Positions 33,090-41,210 of a DNA stretch of 64,000 nucleotides are shown piece after piece. Under the pieces are notes generated by a model. It was not told where the DNA came from, did not search any database, and worked only from the letters and a program-made list of their open reading frames with translations. This stretch comes from an uncultured Monoglobus sp. (GTDB taxonomy: Bacteria; Bacillota; Clostridia; Monoglobales; Monoglobaceae): NCBI GenBank assembly GCA_947630135.1, contig CANRGH010000004.1:62001-126000 (forward strand), read 5' to 3'. A program made the translations under genes and the position numbers. How positions within the stretch are numbered: the first letter of the stretch is position 1; each line of letters starts with the position of its first letter.

Positions 33090-34222
33090 TTCTCTCCCTC
33101 CCATATGCTTTCGATCACTGAGGCAAGATACTCCTCCTGCTCGGGCGACAATTTTTTGTTGTTCTGGATTTCAAACAGCTCGCCGAAAAGTTCAAGCGGC
33201 GTTTTGCTCTCCGCGGCTTCGGAAGCGATCACGGCGCCGCCCGCTCTCGTACGGGAATTATCATATTCCAGCCGCATTATGTTCGGATAGACCGAGCGCA
33301 GCTTTCCTATGGCGTCGGGCACGTCCTCCTCGTCGGTAAGGATTATTCTTAAATAATCGCTCGTGTCGGTTCCCTCGTAGAACGATTTTTTCATGATCTC
33401 GTTATACTCTCCCCTGATTTCGCGCATATCGTGAACGGGCACAAACGGCGCTGTCCTGATCTCGACGCGGCCCTTTTCAAAAAGCTCGACTATCGTCGCC
33501 GACTTTTTGTGACGCGCCTCCGAGAACGAGTATTTTATCGGCGTTCCGCAGTATCTGACCGTCTCGCGCGTCACGCTCTGCGGGCCGTGCAGGTGGCCGA
33601 GGGCCACATAGTCAAACGGTTCAAACACGGCCGCGTCCACATTGTCGGAGCCGCCGACCGAGAGCTCCTCCGACTCGCAGGTTTCGGCTCCCGTGACAAA
33701 CTGGTGCGTCACAAGAACACTGCGGCGGCCCGGGTCGATCTCCATATGCTCAACCGCGGTCCTCACCGCGTCGGTGTAGGAATTGATCTCCGCGTCCTCA
33801 AAAATCCTGCGGACATGCGACGGCTTTATAAACGGCAGCATGAAAACATCGACCTCGCCGTAATCGTCGCTCAAAGTGACGGGCCTGACGTTTCCGTCAT
33901 AGACCGGCGCGAGATAAACTCCGCTTTCCGACATTATTGAGCCGCCGAATGCTATCCTCTCGGCGGAGTCGTGGTTGCCGCTTATGACAAAAACAGCCGC
34001 GCCGCGCTCCGCAAGCCCGGTAAGCAGCGCGTCAAACAACCGCACCGCCTCGGCGGAGGGCTGGGTCTTGTCGTAAACATCTCCGGCGATAATCACCGCG
34101 TCGGGCCGTTCAGCGTCCGTGATCTCCAAAATTCGGGCGACCGCCCGCTCCTGATCCTCGATCATCGAAAACCCGTTGACACGCTTGCCGAAATGCAGAT
34201 CGGAAAGATGAAGTATTTTCAT
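33086..34222 (-). CDS. sbcD: SbcD, nuclease subunit of SbcCD
   Basis: A 378-aa manganese-dependent phosphoesterase with exonuclease activity on double strands and endonuclease activity on hairpins. Motifs: ILHLSDLHFGK (motif I), IIAGDVYDKTQPSAEAV (II), FVISGNHDSAERIAFG (III), ILVTHQFV-type motif as SVLVTHQFVTGAE (IV) and YVALGHLHGPQSV (V). The C-terminal part binds SbcC. It is followed by sbcC with a 4-base overlap and preceded 10 bases upstream by yhbY. Confidence 0.95.
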   Translation of the reverse strand: MKILHLSDLHFGKRVNGFSMIEDQERAVARILEITDAERPDAVIIAGDVYDKTQPSAEAVRLFDALLTGLAERGAAVFVISGNHDSAERIAFGGSIMSESGVYLAPVYDGNVRPVTLSDDYGEVDVFMLPFIKPSHVRRIFEDAEINSYTDAVRTAVEHMEIDPGRRSVLVTHQFVTGAETCESEELSVGGSDNVDAAVFEPFDYVALGHLHGPQSVTRETVRYCGTPIKYSFSEARHKKSATIVELFEKGRVEIRTAPFVPVHDMREIRGEYNEIMKKSFYEGTDTSDYLRIILTDEEDVPDAIGKLRSVYPNIMRLEYDNSRTRAGGAVIASEAAESKTPLELFGELFEIQNNKKLSPEQEEYLASVIESIWEGEK

Positions 34223-34231
34223 TGTTCCCCC

Positions 34232-34522
34232 CTAATTAAGCTCTATCCGCTTGTTGTTTTCGGACTCCTTGTAGAGCACAAGCTTGTTTCCTATTACCTG
34301 AACAACGTCCGCGCCGACCGCACCGGCCAGCTCTCCGGCCGCCTCGCGCGCGGTCAGGAGCGCGCTGTCAAGCACATGGATCTTGATAAGCTCCCGCGCC
34401 TCCAGTGCGTCAGCGGTCTGCTTTATGAAATTTTCGTTTATTCCGTCCTTGCCTATCTGATAGAGGGCGGGCACCTTGTTGGCCAGCCCGCGTAGATAAG
34501 CGCGCTGTTTTGTTGTTATCAT
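34232..34522 (-). CDS. yhbY: YhbY/CRM-domain RNA-binding protein
   Basis: A 96-aa single CRM domain (LTTKQRAYLRGLAN-type start: MITTKQRAYLRGLANKV, LYQIGKDGINENFIKQTADAL, GNKLVLYKES). YhbY binds pre-50S ribosomal subunits and takes part in ribosome assembly in bacteria. TTTTGGAGGAAAATTT precedes the ATG. Placed between the DUF2520 gene and sbcD in the same operon. Confidence 0.92.
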   Translation of the reverse strand: MITTKQRAYLRGLANKVPALYQIGKDGINENFIKQTADALEARELIKIHVLDSALLTAREAAGELAGAVGADVVQVIGNKLVLYKESENNKRIELN

Positions 34523-34539
34523 AAATTTTCCTCCAAAAT

Positions 34540-35331
34540 TTATTTGATCATCTCGATCAATGCCTTTGTCATGGTTTCGTATACCTCTTTCGTGAGAGCG
34601 TCATTTTTGAGGCACTCAAGATGCTTTTTCACCGTGCCGAAGTCGCCGCGGGCCACCGGGCCGGTCAGGGCCGCTTTCGGCCCCTTTTCGATTATGTTTT
34701 TCACGTTGTTCTCGATCAGCGGGCCGAGCGCGCTCAGAGCCTCGCGCTCCGAAAAGCCGCAGTCGCCCAAAAGCCCGCAGGCAATTCCCGCGAGGCCGAC
34801 GACAAAATTGCTCGCGAACACGGCCGCGGCGTGATATTTCGGCTTGTCCGAGGGGTCGATTATCTTATATTCGTTACCGCAGCGGCGCAAAACCTCCGCG
34901 GCTTTTTCGCAATCGCCCTCAAGCGTGAAAAACGCGCCGCCGAAATCACAGCGCTTATCGCTGACCGCGAGCAGCATGTGCGCACTCGCGATTTCCGCGC
35001 CCTTGTTCTTGAGCGGAGCGAGAACATCGCTCGCCAGTGCGCCCGAGGTGTGGCAAAACGTCTTTCCCTCAAGACCGCCGCACATGGCCGCTAAATTTTC
35101 CGCGACCTCGCCTATCGCGCCGTCCGTGACCGTGACAAAAATCAGATCACACTGCCCGACAAGTCCGCCCACGTCCGCGAAGGCGCGGCTTTCGGTGAAT
35201 GCCGCGGCCTCTTCCGCGTGTTCCCGCGCGCGCGACCAATAGCCCGCGAGGGGCAGACCGTTCTTTTTAAGATAATTACCGAAAGCGGTGCCGACTTTGC
35301 CGGCACCGATAAATCCAATATTAGTCGTCAT
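34540..35331 (-). CDS. Rossmann-fold / DUF2520 oxidoreductase-like protein
   Basis: A 263-aa protein. The track start is 25 codons too early and lies in the preceding gene; the ATG at 35331 has CAGGAGACG about 10 bases upstream and overlaps the GH43 stop by 11 bases. N-terminal NIGFIGAGKVGTAFGNYLK is a dinucleotide-binding fold, followed by DLIFVTVTDGAIGEVAENL and SGALASD. The C-terminal half matches DUF2520 (YHAAAVFASNFVVGLAGIA, ALTGPVARGDFGTVKKHLE). Such proteins resemble 6-phosphogluconate or ketopantoate reductases. The substrate is not known; a pantothenate link has been suggested for relatives but is not shown by this context. Confidence 0.85.
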   Translation of the reverse strand: MTTNIGFIGAGKVGTAFGNYLKKNGLPLAGYWSRAREHAEEAAAFTESRAFADVGGLVGQCDLIFVTVTDGAIGEVAENLAAMCGGLEGKTFCHTSGALASDVLAPLKNKGAEIASAHMLLAVSDKRCDFGGAFFTLEGDCEKAAEVLRRCGNEYKIIDPSDKPKYHAAAVFASNFVVGLAGIACGLLGDCGFSEREALSALGPLIENNVKNIIEKGPKAALTGPVARGDFGTVKKHLECLKNDALTKEVYETMTKALIEMIK

Positions 35332-37255
35332 CTCTGAAACGTCTCCTGATACATCTGAACTCGTCAAAGGCGGCGTACATGGGCTCGCCGTCTCCGCCGT
35401 AGGCATACATTCCGACCATAGCGCCCGTGAAGCGCTTGCCCTTCTTTATCGCCTGGGCGCAGAGATAGTATATGTTGTCGGCGGTGTAGACCTTTCTGTA
35501 ATTCACACCGTCAATGCTGTAATAGAACACGCGCCGCAGTCCATCGGTCTCTATCTTGAGCCAGATCGAGTCCGTGACCTCGGGTATTCCGACATAGTGC
35601 GTGTATCTTTCAACATCGTCTATCTTTTCAAAAAGCTTGAGCGCGTAGCCGTTCTCGCCGTTTCTGTAAATTCCGAACGTGAAGAACGTCAGCTCGTCAT
35701 AATATCCGGTGAGGCCATAGTTCTGCTCATAGTCCATGTCGTGGTTAACGTCCATTTTGCAGATCACGTCAAAATTAAAGTCCGGCTGGCGGCGGAGCAT
35801 TATGTTTGCCGCCTTCCTTGAAGTCAGCGGTTCGGTCGAACCTTTTATGTAAAGCCTGCTGTTTTCTATCTTTATTCCGTCATGCTCGGGAATACCCGCG
35901 AACATCCAGAAGTGCTTGACCTTTCCGTCGTCAAAGCCGTCATAGCTCGCGCCCGGCTCGTTGGGGGCGGGCTTCAGAGCGGGCTTTTTCTGGAGCGTGC
36001 TCGGGCCGTTCAGACTGTTGACTATCGGCCAGCCGTCGGGCGTCCATGTGATCGGGTCAAGGCAGGTCTCTCTGCCGAGCATCGCGTATTTTCCGTCGAG
36101 GCTCCTGTTGCAGAGGTAAACAACGTACCAGTCGCCGTTCTGGGTCTGAACAGGCTTGGCGTGGCCCGCGCAGGTTATCGGCGCGGTGTAGTCGCGCTGG
36201 GTCATTACCGGGTTATACGGGCACGGCTCGTAAACGCCCATAAGCGTCTTGCTGCGGGCGACCGTCACGCAATGCTGCTCGCCGGTGCCGCCCTCGGCCT
36301 GGAACAGATAATAATATCCGTCCTTATATATCAGGTGCGGGCCCTCGGGCGCGCGCTTGTTGTCGCCGTAAAACAGAAGCTTTGCCTCCGAGATCTTCTC
36401 GGTGGCGTCCTCGTTGAGCTCAAATATCCTCGCGCCGCGGTTCAGCAGCATGTAGCGTCTGCCGTCAACGTCGGTGAAAAGCGAGGGGTCTATTCCGTCC
36501 TCGTCAATGAACACGGGCTCGGAGTACGGGCCTTCGGGCTTTTCCGAGGACACGATGATCTGTCTGCGCTTCACCTTGTCGCTGTCGTTATAGCGCAGGG
36601 TCGCTGTTATGTAAAACTTTCCGTTATGGTACGAAATGTCGGGCGCCCAGTAGCCTCTGCCGCCCTCAAGGCCCTCAAGGTGGGCCCATTCCGGATTGGT
36701 TATAGCGTGGCCTATGCTCTGCCAGTGAACAAGGTCGGTCGAGTGGGAAATCGGAATACAGGGGAAGAAAATGAACGACGAGTTCACCATGTAATAATCC
36801 TCGCCCACGCGGACGATCGACGGATCGGCGTAAAAGCCGCGGCGGACAGGGTTCTTGTACATGTCCTCGAATTTGCAGCCGACGATCTGCTCAAAAAATT
36901 CCTCGATCTCCTTGAGGCCGCGCTCATGCGCGATCTCAAACGGTGAAATAAGGTGCATGTCGCCCTGACACGGGTCAAGGCCCACGCGCTCAACAAGGTA
37001 TTTCACGCACTCGAGGCTGCCGGTCTTGACCGCCTCGTGCAGCACTGTGCGGTGCTTCGCGTCACACTCGTTGAAGCTCGCGAAGGTATATTCCACCAAA
37101 AATTTTACCCATTTAATATCTCCGGTCCTCACCATATGAAAAGCGGCGGAAACGCCATTCTCGTCGCACTCGTCAACGAGCCTCGCCCTGTGGGAGAGCA
37201 GCTCCTTCACGCCGTCCATATCATTTCGCTTCACGCAATCTATAATCTCGCTCAT
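35321..37255 (-). CDS. Ankyrin repeats fused to a GH43 glycosidase (cytosolic)
   Basis: A 644-aa protein, started at Met11 of the track ORF because CAAAGAGGTGCGAAC lies directly upstream. Residues 1-120 are ankyrin-like repeats (DCVKRNDMDGVKELLSHRA, TVLHEAVKTGSLECVKYLVE). About 135-420 is a five-bladed GH43 propeller: GFYADPSIVRVGEDYYMV with the base Asp, GIDPSLFTDVDGRRYML with the pKa-tuning Asp, and EGPHLIYKDGYYYLF with the acid Glu. About 435-644 is the concanavalin-like C-terminal domain of beta-xylosidase and arabinofuranosidase types. No signal peptide, so it would act on imported oligosaccharides. First gene of an operon with DNA repair and ribosome genes, which gives no functional clue. 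Confidence 0.87.
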   Translation of the reverse strand: MSEIIDCVKRNDMDGVKELLSHRARLVDECDENGVSAAFHMVRTGDIKWVKFLVEYTFASFNECDAKHRTVLHEAVKTGSLECVKYLVERVGLDPCQGDMHLISPFEIAHERGLKEIEEFFEQIVGCKFEDMYKNPVRRGFYADPSIVRVGEDYYMVNSSFIFFPCIPISHSTDLVHWQSIGHAITNPEWAHLEGLEGGRGYWAPDISYHNGKFYITATLRYNDSDKVKRRQIIVSSEKPEGPYSEPVFIDEDGIDPSLFTDVDGRRYMLLNRGARIFELNEDATEKISEAKLLFYGDNKRAPEGPHLIYKDGYYYLFQAEGGTGEQHCVTVARSKTLMGVYEPCPYNPVMTQRDYTAPITCAGHAKPVQTQNGDWYVVYLCNRSLDGKYAMLGRETCLDPITWTPDGWPIVNSLNGPSTLQKKPALKPAPNEPGASYDGFDDGKVKHFWMFAGIPEHDGIKIENSRLYIKGSTEPLTSRKAANIMLRRQPDFNFDVICKMDVNHDMDYEQNYGLTGYYDELTFFTFGIYRNGENGYALKLFEKIDDVERYTHYVGIPEVTDSIWLKIETDGLRRVFYYSIDGVNYRKVYTADNIYYLCAQAIKKGKRFTGAMVGMYAYGGDGEPMYAAFDEFRCIRRRFRDDD

Positions 37256-37303
37256 GTTCGCACCTCTTTGAAAATTTTTCCGCAAACTAAACTCTCTACA
37301 GTT

Positions 37304-37332
37304 ATTTTAGCAGGGGTGTGCGATAATTTCAA
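37304..37332 (-). promoter_or_regulatory. Sigma-A promoter of the GH43-sbcDC operon
   Basis: TTGAAA, 17 bases, TAAAAT on the minus strand, 49 bases before the ATG. Confidence 0.7.
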
Positions 37333-37403
37333 TAGCCAAATTGTATATAATTTCATTAAATAGCGCGGAGTTTTTTAACATAGGACACAGAGCCGAAAAA
37401 CGT

Positions 37404-37448
37404 GCGGATGAACCGCGGCCGACATCAAAACGGCCGCGGTTCATCCGC
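37404..37448 (-). terminator. Strong terminator closing Ig module 2
   Basis: GCGGATGAACCGCGGCCG and its exact complement form an 18-bp stem with a 9-base loop, followed on the minus strand by ACGTTTTT. It is 19 bases past the structured element. Confidence 0.85.
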
Positions 37449-37467
37449 GATATTATATCATTCACAC

Positions 37468-37613
37468 ACGCGTTTGCGGTCAGCGCGAACACGGATATCT
37501 CCTGAGGCAGAGTGCCATGGTTGGTTCGTTGATTGGATCGGCACATCTCAATCTTGGCTTGAGATACCTGTATTTAAAGAAAATTCCCAAATTCGCGCTG
37601 ACCGCAAACGCGT
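37468..37613 (-). ncRNA. Structured element, copy 2 (candidate non-coding RNA)
   Basis: ACGCGTTTGCGGTCAGCGCGAA and its exact complement close a 22-bp stem. Inside, on the minus strand, ATCTCAA..TTGAGAT forms a 7-bp hairpin, and GTGCC..GGCAC a 5-bp stem carrying AATCAACGAACCAACCA, identical to copy 1. Relative to copy 1 the inner stem changes T-A to C-G, and the closing stem changes A-T to G-C and GG/CC to AA/TT, all preserving pairs. Confidence 0.6.
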
Positions 37614-38093
37614 CCTGCGGCGCATAGCGCCGCTCGTCTGCCTCCCCTGCCGTAAGGTGGGGGAGGTGGATTTCCGCCGTACGGCGGAAAGACGGAGAGG
37701 GGCCAACGTAGTTATTAGCGATTAGCGAATAGTGATTAGGTGACACCTCATCAGTCAGACTTCGTCTCATGTCCGCAAACGTTAATGATTTGCGGCCTCG
37801 TTTATCCGTGGAAACGGAATACCGTGGTGCAACGAACCCGCTAACGCGGCTCCGGCCGCAGACAGCTTCCCCTCAAGGGGAAGCCTTGGGCCGCAAAGCC
37901 TTCCCCTTGAGGGATAATCAGCAAGCTTTGCTTGCGGGTTCAAAGCTATCTTTCAAAATCGCTTGCGATTTTGACCAAGAGCTTCCTTAATGGTGGGTTT
38001 TTGCCCGAATGGGCAAAAAGTCGGATGAGGTGTAGCCGCCCTCAACGTCCTGCGGAACAGGCCCGTTCGGGCCTGTTCCCAAAACTTACAAAA
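37614..38093. repeat. Repeat island 4
   Basis: No gene. It contains the GGGGGAGGTGGATTTCCGCC/ACGGAGAGGGG cassette (about 37640-37695), the GATTAG block at about 37698-37740, the approximately 90-bp dispersed block at 37771-37861, and a block GGGTTCAAAGC..AAAATCGCTTGCGATTTT..CTTCCTTAATGGTGG at about 37913-37997, repeated at about 40409-40492. Confidence 0.7.
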
Positions 38094-38273
38094 TTAATTG
38101 CTGTATATGTCGCTCCAGCTTTTTCCGCCGGCGTTTACATATGACTTCTCTTTGTCATACTCCAAAATTCCGCCTGAGCCTACGCTTGTCGCAAGACTTT
38201 TTGTTATAACATCCGCGCACTCAAATTCGGTAACTTGCGCCTTTGGAGCTTTATATTCTTTTATATCTCTCAT
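38094..38273 (-). CDS. Conserved 59-aa peptide of Ig module 2
   Basis: The true start is the internal ATG at 38273, with AGAGGAG about 11 bases upstream. The peptide, MRDIKEYKAPKAQVTEFECA, DVITKSLATSVGSGG, then WSDIYSN, is a close paralog of the 58-aa peptide at 20474. Identical blocks are EYKAP.AQVTEFECADVIT, SLATSV, KSYVN and WSDIY. It has no signal peptide, helix or known motif. It lies 37 bases after the second Ig gene. Function unknown; constant pairing with an Ig-type exported protein suggests a regulatory, chaperone-like or peptide-product role, which remains inference. Confidence 0.75.
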   Translation of the reverse strand: MRDIKEYKAPKAQVTEFECADVITKSLATSVGSGGILEYDKEKSYVNAGGKSWSDIYSN

Positions 38274-38310
38274 TATTTTCTTATCTCCTCTCTTTGTCAA
38301 TTTTCGATGA

Positions 38311-40116
38311 TTATTCTGTCGGCTCTTGATAATTGATCTCGTTATCCCACGAAACACTTTTGCTATTCGTTCCGTCCGACCATATCGTTTGATTGCCGAT
38401 CTTTACATAAGCTTTTGCATAATATGTTGTATCACCATCTCCGCTTCTCTCAATTCCGTAAACATCAGCATAAAAACCTTTTCCAACTACTTTTTCCGGA
38501 TCAACTGTTGAAGAAACAACAACGCCTTTATCCACGATCTCGGCATCACTGTTTAAGATTTTGAAACCGTATTCCGTAACTTGTTCCTCTCCCACATATT
38601 GCTGCAGGAAACGTATAACGCCCCGCTCCGCTTCTCCTTTGTTTGTGTATTTTCCGCTATCGGCAGCTTTTTCGCCAAATATGTTTTCTGTGTCTAATGT
38701 TACCTCTATGTCATATATTCCAAGTTGTCCGGTTCCGGAAATATACACAACCTGCTCAGCATCACCGTTCGTATAGCTAAGCTCCCTATAAGCGGTATTA
38801 TTTGTCGAAATATCTTCGGTTGAAGCCAAATGTTTATCCGGCAGCACACTTCCGCCGCAATCATCGAGGCTTGAAGCAATATAACCTTTTCGAGCTGTGC
38901 CTCCCCATGCGTAAAGAACAAGTCTTACTGTAGCTTTAGCCGGCAGTTTAATGGCTATTACATTCTCACCTTTTGACACGCAAAATGATCCGTATCCGGT
39001 ATTTTCTTTTCCGCTAAGGCTTCGACAACCTTTATTTTTAGTGTAAACAGCATTTTTCGCTGTTCCTAAAAATGCGATTTGATTATTGAAGTAACATTTG
39101 CCGTTGTCATATATTCCGAGTCCAAATACAGGTTCAGCATCAAGCGCAGCCTGCTGCAAATCATATACTCTGTTTTCGGCAACCTCAAGCTTTTCAACGC
39201 CGCCATCTTCACCCGAAACTCTCGGTTGTTCTTTTACCGTTATAACACATGAGTCGTGAGCCTCCGAGTTATCATCGGATGTGGCAGTCGCCGTAACGGT
39301 TCCGGCTTTTTTACCGGTAACAACACCGGCATCATCAATAGTTACTTCTCCTTCGCCTTGATATGTCCAGTTTATTTTTTTCTTTGTCGCCGTACCGGGC
39401 TCTACAGTCACATTAAGTGTTAATTGAGTACTGTCGTCTACATATGCTGTTGCATTTTCCTGCTCAATGTTAACGCTTGTAACAGGAACATACGCTTTCT
39501 CTTCATATCCGTAATTAAGACCAATATAAAGAATATCTGCCTCATTACTTCCCCGTTGAATTTTAATATTATTGTCTGAAAGATTTTTGACTTCATAAGT
39601 CATGGTTTTATAATGCTGTGTTTTATCTCCGCTGCCATTTTGCTCGCCGATAACACGACTTGCATCACCGCTAACTTTAATGCCACTATCTTTATATCTC
39701 TCCGAATATACAATTAAAAGATCATATTTATTAAATTTTTCAGAGTTGTTCAAGTCTGTATTGATAGTAATAGCACTACTTGATCCCACTTTTGCGGAAC
39801 CCTTTATTTCTCCTGTTCCAATTTGTTTTTCTTCGCCGCTATAAGCTTTAAATGAAGTAGTTTCCTGAACTTCACCGGGAGTAAATTTAGCATTGGTTAC
39901 CGATGTATTTGTTATTGTCGGACTAATAACAAGATCGCTGCTAGATTTATATGAATTATGGGTGGTTTCATCGTCAATTGAATTATTGCCCATAATTACC
40001 CATTCGGCATAACCCGTATCACCGGTCGCCGCGCTTGCGGTCAGTGGTACCGCTACTAACATTGTTGCCATTACTGCCACTGCCAGCAACAGCGATAAAA
40101 TTCTTCTTTTCCTCAT
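38311..40116 (-). CDS. Secreted Ig-like (BID_2) protein of module 2
   Basis: A 601-aa paralog of the 20692 gene. The signal peptide MRKRRILSLLLAVAVMATML differs at only two positions. About 35-205 is a unique region. About 212-298 is an Ig-like BID_2 domain (TSVNIEQENATAYVDDSTQL, VVTGKKAGTVTATATSD). About 300-480 is the shared beta-rich module (NVIAIKLPAKATVRLVLYAWGG, VVYISGTGQLGIYDIEV). About 500-601 is the shared tail (GVIRFLQQYVGEEQVTEYG, AYVKIGNQTIWSD). No catalytic signature. Signal peptide and tail are more alike than the middle, as in a family of swapped binding domains. Appears AT-richer than surrounding genes. Confidence 0.7.
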   Translation of the reverse strand: MRKRRILSLLLAVAVMATMLVAVPLTASAATGDTGYAEWVIMGNNSIDDETTHNSYKSSSDLVISPTITNTSVTNAKFTPGEVQETTSFKAYSGEEKQIGTGEIKGSAKVGSSSAITINTDLNNSEKFNKYDLLIVYSERYKDSGIKVSGDASRVIGEQNGSGDKTQHYKTMTYEVKNLSDNNIKIQRGSNEADILYIGLNYGYEEKAYVPVTSVNIEQENATAYVDDSTQLTLNVTVEPGTATKKKINWTYQGEGEVTIDDAGVVTGKKAGTVTATATSDDNSEAHDSCVITVKEQPRVSGEDGGVEKLEVAENRVYDLQQAALDAEPVFGLGIYDNGKCYFNNQIAFLGTAKNAVYTKNKGCRSLSGKENTGYGSFCVSKGENVIAIKLPAKATVRLVLYAWGGTARKGYIASSLDDCGGSVLPDKHLASTEDISTNNTAYRELSYTNGDAEQVVYISGTGQLGIYDIEVTLDTENIFGEKAADSGKYTNKGEAERGVIRFLQQYVGEEQVTEYGFKILNSDAEIVDKGVVVSSTVDPEKVVGKGFYADVYGIERSGDGDTTYYAKAYVKIGNQTIWSDGTNSKSVSWDNEINYQEPTE

Positions 40117-40148
40117 TTTGAATCCCTTTCTTTCTTTAAGATTTTATG

Positions 40149-40674
40149 TTAATTAATTTTTTTCGTGATATGCCTCCCCCTCGGGGGAGGTGGCGCCGAA
40201 GGCGACGGAGAGGGGTGCTTGTTGGTTAGTTCCCCTCTCAGTCTGCTTTGCAGACAGCTCCCCCCCAAGGGGGAGCCAAACGGGCGGATAATATCCGCCC
40301 CTACGATGTAGGGCGGCATGCCCACATGCCGCCGGCCGGATGTGGGCATCCGGCCCTACGAAATGTTAGGACGAACCTTGCGAGGTTCGTTTGCCTCCCC
40401 CTCGGGGATAATCAGCACGCGGAGCGTGCGGGTTCAAAGCGACCTTTCAAAATCGCTTGCGATTTTGACCAAGCGCTTCCTTAATGGTGGCGCCGAAGGC
40501 GACGGAGAGGGGCCAACATAGTGATTAGCGATTAGCTAATAGTGATTAGGTACCCCTCTCAGTCTTTCCGCCTTACGGCGGAAATCCAGCTCCCCCCAAG
40601 GGGAGCCAAGCGGGCGGATAATATCCGCCCCTACATGGTGGCGGGCCTATTCGCAAATTACTAATTACTACGTT
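40149..40674. repeat. Repeat island 5
   Basis: No gene. It contains GGTGGCGCCGAAGGCGACGG cassettes near 40190 and 40485, palindromes CGGGCGGATAATATCCGCCC at 40281-40304 and 40611-40634, the AAAATCGCTTGCGATTTT block at about 40409-40492, and GATTAG blocks at about 40506-40550 and inverted at 40651-40675. Confidence 0.7.
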
Positions 40675-40714
40675 AAAACGGCATAGGGACGCAATGGTCC
40701 CTATGCCGTTTTAT
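40675..40714 (-). terminator. Hairpin over the tiny ORF stop codon, module 2
   Basis: AACGGCATAGGGAC and GTCCCTATGCCGTT, the same 14-bp stem as at 23059-23096, followed by TTTTAACG on the minus strand. It overlaps the last codons and stop of the 43-aa ORF. Confidence 0.6.
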
Positions 40715-40832
40715 CTTTATTTTCGGGCACAATCAAGCTGCGGATCGAATTATCCGCTGCTTCAAAATTATAAGAAAATCTGCAATCCGACAAAAATCGG
40801 AGTGTTTGCATATAATTTTCCCGTCTCTTCAT
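40701..40832 (-). CDS. Tiny 43-aa ORF in the leader of module 2
   Basis: MKRRENYMQTLRFLSDCRFS continuing to LIVPENKDKTA. GAGAAGGGATTTAAAATG at its start closely resembles the Ig gene start AAGAAAGGGATTCAAAATG. Its C-terminal half aligns with the frame beyond the G run in module 1 (LR[FY]LS, NF, AAD, LI, EN). Too short to judge by coding bias. It may be a translated leader, or the remnant of the original 5' end from which the Ig gene was separated by the repeat island. Confidence 0.45.
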   Translation of the reverse strand: MKRRENYMQTLRFLSDCRFSYNFEAADNSIRSLIVPENKDKTA

Positions 40833-40853
40833 TTTAAATCCCTTCTCAGCTTT

Positions 40854-40910
40854 AAAATAAAAAAGCACCAAAACCGCTTACCCGCCCAAGAAACGGATAA
40901 GAATTCTGAT
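40854..40910 (-). terminator. Terminator-like 5' UTR hairpin, module 2
   Basis: On the minus strand ATCAGA..TTTGGT encloses TTATCCG..CGGGTAA, followed by GCTTTTTTATTTT. It corresponds to 23262-23318, with changes that keep pairing. Confidence 0.65.
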
Positions 40911-40942
40911 ACTTTAGCTAATCAACGTTTACAACCACTGTT

Positions 40943-40971
40943 ATTTTAACATAACCATAAATACTTGTCAA
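40943..40971 (-). promoter_or_regulatory. Sigma-A promoter of Ig module 2
   Basis: TTGACA, 17 bases, TAAAAT on the minus strand. The spacer and the first 35 transcribed bases (CAGTGGTTG, GTTGATTAG, GTATCA) resemble those of module 1. Confidence 0.75.
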
Positions 40972-41164
40972 CAATAATTTGAAAAATATTTGCAAAATTA
41001 TCAAAAATAACAAAAAAGCCGCCGAAAAGCAGCTTTTTCATACCAATTCACTCTCTTGCCGAAAATTGAATATATATAAACTTCACCTATATTATCTTAG
41101 ACGATAAAATCCCCGAATAAGTTCCCGGATTTTTAAAAAAATTTCAAAATATATAAATTAATTC

Positions 41165-41199
41165 AAAAAGCCGCGGCGAGGATTGATCGCCGCGGCTTT
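41165..41199 (-). terminator. Intrinsic terminator after the polysaccharide deacetylase gene
   Basis: AAAAAGCCGCGGCGA and TCGCCGCGGCTTT form an 11-bp GC-rich stem flanked by an A run (T run on the minus strand), 12 bases after the stop codon. Confidence 0.85.
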
Positions 41200-41210
41200 G
41201 AGTTTGAGCT

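Noticed and set aside
35882-36946. 354-aa plus-strand ORF opposite the GH43 gene
   Set aside because: Antisense shadow in a GC-rich gene; the minus-strand product has full GH43 catalytic motifs and a ribosome site, while this ORF has none.
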